Notes under the pieces: generated by a model
Told to the model about the DNA's origin: nothing
The model's database searches: none
What the model saw: only the letters and a program-made list of their open reading frames with translations
Assembly (NCBI GenBank): GCA_934675205.1
Contig: CAKUPQ010000001.1
Span: 686,497 to 750,496, forward strand
DNA length: 64,000 bases
Direction of reading: 5' to 3'
From: an uncultured Flavobacteriaceae bacterium
Lineage (GTDB): Bacteria; Bacteroidota; Bacteroidia; Flavobacteriales; Flavobacteriaceae
Shown: positions 51,520-58,627 of the stretch, piece by piece
How the letters are laid out: the number at the start of each line of letters is the position of its first letter
Numbering within the stretch: the stretch's first letter is position 1
Program-made: the position numbers and the translations under genes

Positions 51520-52500
51520 TTATTCCGTTACTTCTTCTGATTCTTCTTGCCCAGCAGGTTTGTTATTTCCTTGTTTGCGTTCTTCTATCTCTTTTTTTCG
51601 CTGTTCTATTTTGTCTTCTCTCTCTTTTTGTTTTTGTTCTCTTTGCTCCTGAATTTGTTTTTTACGGGCTTCTATTTGAGCTTCTCTTTCTTCTTTGGTC
51701 AACCTTTTAGGTTTGCCATCTTCATCATTCTCTTCGTTTTCAGAGTCATCAGCCTTTTTATTGTTTTTTTCGTCCAACTGTTTTTGACGTTCGTCTAATT
51801 TTTCCTGTCTTTTCTTGTCTTGTTCAGCCTTACGGTCGTCAATTTTTTGTTGTCTTTCGTCAATTTTTGCCTGACGCTCTTCTTCTTTTTGTCTTAAATC
51901 AGGGTCGTATTTTTTGTCGTCTTCTGCCTGTTCTTCCTCTTTGCTCATTTTCTTTTTCTGTCCTTGCTCTCGTTTTGCAGTTCTTGTCAAAGCATTGATG
52001 ATTTCGTCATTCATATCAAAACGTCTGTTTGCAAAAACCAAACCATTTGAGGCAGACGACATATCATACACAAAGTCATAATTTCTTCTGTCTGCGATTT
52101 CGTTCACAATAACAAAAACTTGGTCTTGTATAGGTTTAATCAAAACCGTTTTTTGAGTGTATAAATCTCCTGTCGGGCCAAAACGCTTTTGCTGATAATC
52201 TGACAATTCTTTTTGCAGAAAATCAATTTCTTCTTCTTTTTCCTCAATAAGTTCTTTTGTAAGCAAAACCCTTTCGGATTTCAGCTCTTCTATCATCAGA
52301 TTGATTTGAGCTTGTCTGTCGTCAATTTCTTTTTTCCAATTTTGTGCTTTAAGCTCCAACTGATTGTTTGCTTCCGCAAATTCAGGAACGCTTTTCAGAA
52401 TAAGCATCATATCGAAATATCCGATTTTAGGTCCTTTCGCACTTTGCGAACTAACAAAGGAAAAAACTCCTAATGCTAAAATTAATAAATACTTTTTCAT
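51520..52500 (-). CDS. OmpH/Skp family protein with a long charged C-terminal tail (second of two)
   Basis: 326 residues from MKKYLLILALGVFSFVSSQS (the in-frame GTG at 52509 is less likely). A Skp-like body over about 20-170 (KIGYFDMMLILKSVPEFAEA, QRFGPTGDLYTQKTVLIKPI, RRNYDFVYDMSSASNGLVFA) is followed by a ~150-residue tail extremely rich in K, E, Q, R and D (RQEKLDERQKQLDEKNNKKA, ERKQGNNKPAGQEESEEVTE). The tail is predicted coiled-coil or disordered. Such tails vary among flavobacterial OmpH proteins. It lies between bamA and ompH. Confidence 0.85.
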   Translation of the reverse strand: MKKYLLILALGVFSFVSSQSAKGPKIGYFDMMLILKSVPEFAEANNQLELKAQNWKKEIDDRQAQINLMIEELKSERVLLTKELIEEKEEEIDFLQKELSDYQQKRFGPTGDLYTQKTVLIKPIQDQVFVIVNEIADRRNYDFVYDMSSASNGLVFANRRFDMNDEIINALTRTAKREQGQKKKMSKEEEQAEDDKKYDPDLRQKEEERQAKIDERQQKIDDRKAEQDKKRQEKLDERQKQLDEKNNKKADDSENEENDEDGKPKRLTKEEREAQIEARKKQIQEQREQKQKEREDKIEQRKKEIEERKQGNNKPAGQEESEEVTE

Positions 52501-52543
52501 AACCTTCACGTTTTATACGTTAGAAAATATCGTGCCAAATTTT

Positions 52544-55312
52544 TTAGAACTGCTGTCCGATAATAAAGTGGGTTTCCCAGCCGTTTGCTTTGGTTTGTCC
52601 GGGTAGCGGGTCAAATCCGTTTGCAAAATCTATTCCTAATAATCCAAAGGCAGGCATAAACACTCTTATACCAAGACCTGCCGACCTTTTCAGCTGAAAC
52701 GGATTATAGACCTTAAAGGTTTCGTAACCTGCTCCTGCTTCTAAAAATGCCAATCCGTAAATAGATGCCATAGGTTTCATTGTTATCGGATAACGTAATT
52801 CTAACGAGAATTTGTTATAAATAGTACCTCCGTCATTAGAATTTTGCACCATTGTTGTCGATAACGAGTTGTTCGGATACCCTCTCAACTGAATTACTTC
52901 CCGTCCGTCCAAAGAGAAATTAGCCAATCCGTCTCCTCCTACAAAGAATCTTTCAAACGGAACTAACCCTCGGTCTTTATTATATGCTCCCAAATATCCG
53001 AATTCTGCAGCAGAACGCAAAACAAATTTACCACGAAGTTGCGTATAAGCATCAATGTTGAACTTAATTTTGTAATATTCCAACCAGTCAAACTTCTTTT
53101 GATCAACTTTTGCTACATCGGTACTCGCATCTTGATAGTTATATACTTTTTCGTAATACGGTCTTCCGTTTATATCGTAATTTCCCGTAGCTCTAATCCA
53201 ATCTCCCTCTAAAGGAATCAGCATATCGTCATTAGCAATGATTGCCATACTCGTATTATTCGGGTTATATTTCATTTTATAATCTTCCATATTCCCCAAA
53301 TTGGCATAATCCACACCATTTACCAAAGAATAAGGGAAAGTGAATTTACCCGTAACACCTATTTCTGCTCCCGAAGTCGGGAAAATCGGGTTGTGTCCTT
53401 TGTTGTTTCTGCTGAATCCGATTGTATAAGACAGATTTCGGGCAGAACCGTCTCCAAAGGTAAACAATCCTGTGTTGTAATTGTTCAGGTCATAGTATTG
53501 GAAACCAATTCCCTGACGTAAATAAAAATCGTTATCAGGCTCGGTAAGACGTTTTCCGATTCCCAAATAAGCCGAAATAATATTAAAGCTCTGACTTCTG
53601 TTTACATCTCGGGTACTCCAGTTATACAAATACTGCTTACTATACGACAAAGACCCTGAAAACTGAATCGGTTTTTTACCTCCAAGCCAAGGTTCCATAA
53701 ACGATAAGCTGTATGTTTGGAAATACGAACTTCCCTGCAATCTCAATGACAAACTCTGTCCGTCTCCCATAGGCAAGGGGTCGTAAGCCTCTTTGTCAAA
53801 CAAACTTCCGATAGAAAAGTTATTGAACGAAAGAGCCAAAGTTCCGATGAAACCTCCTCCTCCGTAACCTCCTTGCAGTTGCACCTGACTTGCTCCTTTT
53901 TCAACTACCTGCCATTCTACATCAACTGTTCCTGCAGCAGGGTCTGCATTCTTTACATCAGGACGGATAGTTTCAGCATCAAAAATATTAAGCTGTCCAA
54001 GCTCTCTGATTGTTCGCATAACCAATTCCTTGTTCCATTTTTGTCCGGGTCTGGTGCGAAGTTCTCTGTAAATTACCTTATCGTTGGTTTTGTCATTACC
54101 TACAACCGTAATGTTGTTAAAATAAGCAATCGGTCCTTCGATAATTCTGATATCAAAGTCTATGGTGTCGTTATACGTTCTTGTTTCAACCGCATTGATT
54201 CTTGAGAATAAATATCCGTTGTTGTGATACAAACTCGTTAAATCCTGTGCGTCCGGAACATTGTCTTCGATTCTTTTCTGCAATAAAATCCCGTTGTAAT
54301 CATCGCCTTTATTTAGACCTAATGCTCTGCGTAATTGTTCGTCCGTATAAATGGAATTTCCTAAAAACTTAATATTTCCGAAATAATATTTATTTCCCTC
54401 TTCTAACTTAATGTTAAAAGAAAGTCGGTCTTTCTCTTTGTCATACATAACCGTGTCCGAAACAATTCGGGCATCTCTGTATCCGTTTTCTTTATATTTA
54501 TCAACGATTGAAACCAAATCGTTTTTGTACTCATCTTTGATGTATTTTGAGGCACGTAAATCCAAGCGGAACATACGTAAGAAATTTCTCTCTTTGGTTT
54601 TTTTCATCGTTCTACGAAGCTGTCCGTCAGAAAACACTTCATTCCCTTCAAAATCTATAGAGCTGATTCGGGTTTTTGTGCCTTTATCAATATTGATAAG
54701 CATTTTCACCTGATTTTCAACCGTATCAGGGTGAGTGCTAACAATGACTTTGGTCCTGTAAAATCCGTCTTTGCGGTATTTGTTTTCGATGTAATTTTTG
54801 GTGGTCGTAATGAGATTTTCGTTAACAATCTTTCCTTTGGTAAGACTTGCCTCTTTGATGATTCCGTCTGATTTGCTTTTTTTGATTCCGTCAATTCTGA
54901 CATCAGCTAATTTTGGGAGTTCGTTCAGGTTTAAACGCAAAAAAACACTGTCTCCACGGATTTCGTTTATATAAAAATTGATGTCCGCAAACATACCCAA
55001 TCCCCATAGCTTTTTAATAGCATTAGCCACTTCTTCTCCCGGAACTTGCAACTTCTGTCCTTTTTCTAATCCCGAAAAAGTAACAACCGTTTGCTCCTGA
55101 AAGGAGAGTTTTCCTGTTACCTCAACTCCTCCTAATATATAATATTTTCCCGAAGCAAAATCTTCGTTAGGCTGGGCATAGGAAGCCATTGTTCCTAAAA
55201 ATAAAACTCCTATAACAATAAACTTCTTTTGTAAGGCAGTAAGTTTATTTAATCTGTTCGCTTGTTTTTCCAAATCTGCGTTCTCTGTTTTGGTAACTGA
55301 TGATAGCTTCAT
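52544..55312 (-). CDS. bamA: outer membrane protein assembly factor BamA
   Basis: 922 residues. The signal peptide (KKFIVIGVLFLGTMASYAQ) is followed by POTRA repeats from about residue 45 to 420 (YYILGGVEVTGKLSFQEQTV, SSIDFEGNEVFSDGQLRRTM, KFLGNSIYTDEQLRRALGLN) and a C-terminal barrel. The barrel has the loop-6 signature LRGYPNNS and ends GLGIRVFMPAFGLLGIDFAN...ETHFIIGQQF with the terminal phenylalanine. It is the core of the BAM machine. I use the ATG at 55312, which overlaps the uppS end by 68 bases, since no ATG nearer the signal peptide exists. Confidence 0.9.
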   Translation of the reverse strand: MKLSSVTKTENADLEKQANRLNKLTALQKKFIVIGVLFLGTMASYAQPNEDFASGKYYILGGVEVTGKLSFQEQTVVTFSGLEKGQKLQVPGEEVANAIKKLWGLGMFADINFYINEIRGDSVFLRLNLNELPKLADVRIDGIKKSKSDGIIKEASLTKGKIVNENLITTTKNYIENKYRKDGFYRTKVIVSTHPDTVENQVKMLINIDKGTKTRISSIDFEGNEVFSDGQLRRTMKKTKERNFLRMFRLDLRASKYIKDEYKNDLVSIVDKYKENGYRDARIVSDTVMYDKEKDRLSFNIKLEEGNKYYFGNIKFLGNSIYTDEQLRRALGLNKGDDYNGILLQKRIEDNVPDAQDLTSLYHNNGYLFSRINAVETRTYNDTIDFDIRIIEGPIAYFNNITVVGNDKTNDKVIYRELRTRPGQKWNKELVMRTIRELGQLNIFDAETIRPDVKNADPAAGTVDVEWQVVEKGASQVQLQGGYGGGGFIGTLALSFNNFSIGSLFDKEAYDPLPMGDGQSLSLRLQGSSYFQTYSLSFMEPWLGGKKPIQFSGSLSYSKQYLYNWSTRDVNRSQSFNIISAYLGIGKRLTEPDNDFYLRQGIGFQYYDLNNYNTGLFTFGDGSARNLSYTIGFSRNNKGHNPIFPTSGAEIGVTGKFTFPYSLVNGVDYANLGNMEDYKMKYNPNNTSMAIIANDDMLIPLEGDWIRATGNYDINGRPYYEKVYNYQDASTDVAKVDQKKFDWLEYYKIKFNIDAYTQLRGKFVLRSAAEFGYLGAYNKDRGLVPFERFFVGGDGLANFSLDGREVIQLRGYPNNSLSTTMVQNSNDGGTIYNKFSLELRYPITMKPMASIYGLAFLEAGAGYETFKVYNPFQLKRSAGLGIRVFMPAFGLLGIDFANGFDPLPGQTKANGWETHFIIGQQF

Positions 55313-55985
55313 ATAAATCGTTATCTTGAAAATCAGGCCATAGCACTTCTGTAAAGTACAGTTCTGCGTATGCAATTTGCCATAATAAGAAGTTACTTAT
55401 CCTTTGTTCTCCACTGGTTCGGATAAGCAAATCTACATCGGGCAAATCGTGTGTGTAAAGGTGCTGATTTATAACCGATTCATCAATACTCTCAATCGAA
55501 ATTATGTTATTTTTAACTTTATCACAAATATTTTTAAAAACATTTGTTAATTCTTCTCTCGAACCATAACTCAAGGCTATGGTCAAGGTCATTCCCGTAT
55601 TATTTTTGGTTTTTTCAATAGCTGATGAAAGCTGTTTTTTGACCGAATCAGGGAGTAAATCGGTATTTCCGATGGTTTTCAGTCGGATATTGTTTTCTGA
55701 AAGTTTTCTTAATTCGCTTTTGATAGCTCCTACCAAAAGTTTCATAAGCATTTCTACTTCTGCTTGAGGGCGATTCCAATTTTCTGTAGAAAAAGCATAC
55801 AAAGTCAGGTTCTGAATCTGCAACCTTGCACAATTTTCAACTACTTTCTGAACCGCTTTTTTCCCGTTTTGATGTCCGAAAACACGTAACTTCCCTCTTT
55901 GTTTTGCCCATCTGCCGTTACCATCCATAATAATGGCAATGTGCTTTGGCAGCCTTTCCTTGTCTATTTTTTCAAGCAAATTCAT
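55245..55985 (-). CDS. uppS: (di)trans,poly-cis-undecaprenyl-diphosphate synthase UppS
   Basis: 246 residues. HIAIIMDGNGRWAKQRGKLR near 15-34 holds the catalytic aspartate; NLTLYAFSTENWNRPQAEVE near 61-80 and DLLIRTSGEQRISNFLLWQI near 186-205 are the substrate motifs, and NRERRFGKTSEQ ends the protein. It makes the lipid carrier for peptidoglycan and polysaccharide. It starts 3 bases after the DUF6089 stop, and its end overlaps the bamA start by 68 bases. Confidence 0.96.
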   Translation of the reverse strand: MNLLEKIDKERLPKHIAIIMDGNGRWAKQRGKLRVFGHQNGKKAVQKVVENCARLQIQNLTLYAFSTENWNRPQAEVEMLMKLLVGAIKSELRKLSENNIRLKTIGNTDLLPDSVKKQLSSAIEKTKNNTGMTLTIALSYGSREELTNVFKNICDKVKNNIISIESIDESVINQHLYTHDLPDVDLLIRTSGEQRISNFLLWQIAYAELYFTEVLWPDFQDNDLYEAIISYQNRERRFGKTSEQIK

Positions 55986-55988
55986 TTC

Positions 55989-56675
55989 TTACAAAGGGCA
56001 ATAACAAGGGTTTTTTCCAAAAGTATAAGTAAGTGTAAACCCTGTAAACACATACCAATCGTTACTATTTATATTTCCGAATTGCAAATGTTCGTATTTG
56101 CTGTTTTGCGGGTTGCTTCCGTCAATATCATCGGCAAAGGTGTATCTTGCTCCCGATTCTAAACCGAGAATCCAATTCTGACTGAGGTTAAACTTGATCC
56201 CTACAGTCATCGGAATTGAAATATTACTCCCTTTTTTTGCCTCTTTTTCTGCTACTCCACTATTGAAATACATCTTGTCGTACCAAAAATAATTCAGTCC
56301 TGTATATACATAAGGGGTTATTTTAAATCCTAAATCGTGCAGGTTAAATTCAAAAAAATTAAATTCCAATCCTGCCGAAAGTTCTGTAATCGTATTTTCC
56401 AAAGCATAACCTCTTTGTTGCCTTGCTGTTGATTCTGCCTTTGCATCATCTATTTTCAGGTTGGAGTGCATAGCCGAAAACCTCCAAGCGTGTCGGGTGC
56501 TTCTGTTCCATTTGTATATCAATCCGAAAGCAGGACTATCGGGAGAAATGTGCGTTTCCTTACCCACATCTCCCACAAAATTGCTTCCACCTGCAAAAAT
56601 ACCGATTTCGTGAATCTGACCGAAAACAGTATTTCCTATGAAAAAACAACAAAAAACAACAAAAACCTTCTTCAC
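55989..56675 (-). CDS. DUF6089 outer-membrane beta-barrel protein
   Basis: About 228 residues starting at GTG 56675, giving the signal peptide VKKVFVVFCCFFIGNTVFGQ. The mature part has alternating strands typical of a small barrel: IHEIGIFAGGSNFVGDVGKE, LKIDDAKAESTARQQRGYAL, YVYTGLNYFWYDKMYFNSGV and GFTLTYTFGKNPCYCPL. It sits directly before uppS-bamA, as in many Flavobacteriia. Start choice: a TATATTTG promoter element at 56696-56703 lies within the longer ATG version (56714), so only the GTG start is on the transcript. Confidence 0.8.
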   Translation of the reverse strand: MKKVFVVFCCFFIGNTVFGQIHEIGIFAGGSNFVGDVGKETHISPDSPAFGLIYKWNRSTRHAWRFSAMHSNLKIDDAKAESTARQQRGYALENTITELSAGLEFNFFEFNLHDLGFKITPYVYTGLNYFWYDKMYFNSGVAEKEAKKGSNISIPMTVGIKFNLSQNWILGLESGARYTFADDIDGSNPQNSKYEHLQFGNINSNDWYVFTGFTLTYTFGKNPCYCPL

Positions 56676-56695
56676 TTTTGTACAAAAATCGGGTG

Positions 56696-56703
56696 CAAAT
56701 ATA
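56696..56703 (-). promoter_or_regulatory. -7 element TATATTTG for the DUF6089-uppS-bamA-ompH operon
   Basis: Minus-strand TATATTTG followed by GCAC, 20 bases before the GTG at 56675. No -33 TTG is seen at standard spacing. This is the only candidate I found before this five-gene operon. Confidence 0.55.
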
Positions 56704-56794
56704 CTAATATTCATAACGAATAAACATTATTTTTTATACAATAAACAAAAACAGTTTAACCAAAACGAAAGAAGATACGATTTAGTATAGTTTT

Positions 56795-56853
56795 TAGCCC
56801 GAAGTCCGAAAAAGTCCGAAGTCCGAAGAAAAACATACTTCGGACTTCGGACT
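56795..56853 (-). terminator. hairpin terminator built of AGTCCGAA units after the DUF4139 gene
   Basis: AGTCCGAAGTCCGAAG (56813-56828) and CTTCGGACTTCGGACT (56838-56853) are a perfect 16-bp inverted repeat with a 9-base loop, 7 bases after the DUF4139 stop. The minus strand then has a short T run and further AGTCCGAA units. The stem arms are themselves tandem 8-base repeats. Confidence 0.65.
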
Positions 56854-56860
56854 AAAAAAA

Positions 56861-58465
56861 TTAAAGATTCCCGATAACCTTATCTTTCGGATATTTTACT
56901 TTGTAGCTCACACGGAATTTTTGGGTTTCGTTGGGTTTTAGTTTAATGTCCCAAGTCAAAATTCCTGTTTCTTCATTGACCTCTGCTTTGCTTTTATCTA
57001 ATAACTCGATGGTTACATCTTTGTCTGTGCTTAACGGATATTGGTCTTTTAGGAGCATTTCGACAGTTTCTTTTTTGTTGTTTCTGACAGTAATATCATA
57101 GGTAAAAGTCTGTTCTTTATAGCTTGAAAGGAATTTTGTCCCTGATTTGTCTGCTATTTTTTCACGTTTTACGGAAACACGTTTATCCCGTCCCATACTC
57201 AGTTTGAGTTCCTCTGTAATTTGATTCGGGTCAATGTATGTTTTTCCGACATACATTCCCTCAAAGATAATATTGGCTTCTCCCGGAAGTAAATTAAACT
57301 GCGAATAATCATTGATTTCAGCTATCAAAAAGGCTTCACTTTCCACTCTTGGAGCCGAATAATATTTGTAATTGGCAGGAAGTTTCAGCTCTTTCAGAGA
57401 AACACTGTGCTGTTTTCCGTTCGATAAAATATCGTAAGGAATATCAATATCAAACGAAACATTTAATTGGTTTTCGGTTACAGTTGTATAATCGGAAACA
57501 GATGAAACAGAAGACTTTGCTCTTGGACTATAGCTTGTCACGACAACTTCGTTCAGTTGAGCGTCTGAATTGTTATATCCATAATGTGTTACAGGTTGAG
57601 CATACCTCAAAAACCACGATTGTAAAGTTGGAAATTGATTGTTTTGATTTGGAGAACCGCTCGAAAGGGTAAGTTTGACCTTTTTCCAATCAATTCCCGT
57701 ATTTTGCGTAACCTGTGCTTTGTACATCAAATCAATCGGAGCTGTTATGTTTTCTGCTCTTAAATCGTAAAACGGTTTCCACGAGGCATATTGGGTAAGA
57801 TAGCTCACTTCAAAATCTGCTTTTTGGGCAATATCACTCATTACCTGTAAAATCAATTTTCCATTTGAGGATTTTTCTTCTTTGGAAGTGTTGATTTGCA
57901 GGTTTGCATTCAGCCTTTTTAAAGTTTCGTTCAGCTTTTGTTCTTTTTCGTTGATGATGTCGATATTATCCAAAATGGTATTTCGTTTGGCTGAATAATA
58001 ATCGACCATTTTTGTAAGTTCAGCTACGCTTAATCCTATATTTTGCCCTGAAACCTGTTGGTTTTTGTCCAAAAGCTCAATGGTTTTGCTTTCGGAAGTG
58101 CGTTTGTTTTGCAATTTTTTGATTTCTTTTTGAACAAGCTGAATACTATCCCTAACCCTTTTGATAACAGGAGAAGTTTCGTCAATTTCGTATTCCGAAA
58201 TATAGCTCGTGGTAAACTGAACCGACATCACCGTTACGTTTTTTGGAGCTGTAATTCTGACCGTACTTTCGTTTAAGTAATTTGCCACATTTTTGATGAC
58301 AATTTCGCTCGTTCCTTTCGGAAGTGTAGCACTTGTAGTATGTGTAAGCTCTGCCGAATTAAAATAAACCGTTGCGTTTTGGACTTTAGCATCAGTAAAA
58401 ATCGGTTTTTGAGCTGTCAAAAAGCACGAAAATCCGATTGCAAATAAATAGATTAGTTTTTTCAT
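56861..58465 (-). CDS. DUF4139 (mucoidy inhibitor MuiA-like) periplasmic protein
   Basis: 534 residues with a signal peptide (LIYLFAIGFSCFLTAQ). An N-terminal DUF4140-type domain (KVQNATVYFNSAELTHTTSA near 27-46) and a coiled-coil middle (VQKEIKKLQNKRTSESKTIE, KRNTILDNIDIINEKEQKLN) are followed by the DUF4139 domain from about 230 (YLTQYASWKPFYDLRAENIT) to the end (LKLPANYKYYSAPRVESEAF, NNKKETVEMLLKDQYPLSTD). The molecular role is unknown. Confidence 0.85.
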   Translation of the reverse strand: MKKLIYLFAIGFSCFLTAQKPIFTDAKVQNATVYFNSAELTHTTSATLPKGTSEIVIKNVANYLNESTVRITAPKNVTVMSVQFTTSYISEYEIDETSPVIKRVRDSIQLVQKEIKKLQNKRTSESKTIELLDKNQQVSGQNIGLSVAELTKMVDYYSAKRNTILDNIDIINEKEQKLNETLKRLNANLQINTSKEEKSSNGKLILQVMSDIAQKADFEVSYLTQYASWKPFYDLRAENITAPIDLMYKAQVTQNTGIDWKKVKLTLSSGSPNQNNQFPTLQSWFLRYAQPVTHYGYNNSDAQLNEVVVTSYSPRAKSSVSSVSDYTTVTENQLNVSFDIDIPYDILSNGKQHSVSLKELKLPANYKYYSAPRVESEAFLIAEINDYSQFNLLPGEANIIFEGMYVGKTYIDPNQITEELKLSMGRDKRVSVKREKIADKSGTKFLSSYKEQTFTYDITVRNNKKETVEMLLKDQYPLSTDKDVTIELLDKSKAEVNEETGILTWDIKLKPNETQKFRVSYKVKYPKDKVIGNL

Positions 58466-58483
58466 CTTCTTTTTTGTTTAAGG

Positions 58484-58627
58484 TTTAACGTTCAAAGTTT
58501 AAAGTTATTATACCTGTATAGATGTCATTTCTTGTAAAAAGGTTGGGAAATGTTATTTAGATAGCTTCGTTCCTCGCTATGACAGCATCAAACTCCCCTC
58601 TCCTTTGGAGAGGGGTTGGGGGTGAGG
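58484..58627. repeat. mosaic of dispersed repeats between murF-alr and DUF4139 genes
   Basis: Three units: AAGGTTTAACGTTCAAAGTT and TAAAG (58484-58507, AACTTTAAAC family, minus), AGATAGCTTCGTTCCTCGCT followed by ATGAC (58559-58582, GTCATTGCGAGG family, minus), and CTCCCCTCTCCTTTGGAGAG followed by GGGTTGGGGGTGAGG (58593-58627). The last abuts the murF-alr stop codon. It contains the inverted repeat CCCCTCTCC/GGAGAGGGG and may also act as a transcript end. Confidence 0.7.

Noticed and set aside
51516-51798. Hydrophobic plus-strand ORFs opposite the OmpH tail
   Set aside because: The phenylalanine/leucine-rich products are the antisense reading of K/E-rich repeats, not genuine membrane proteins.
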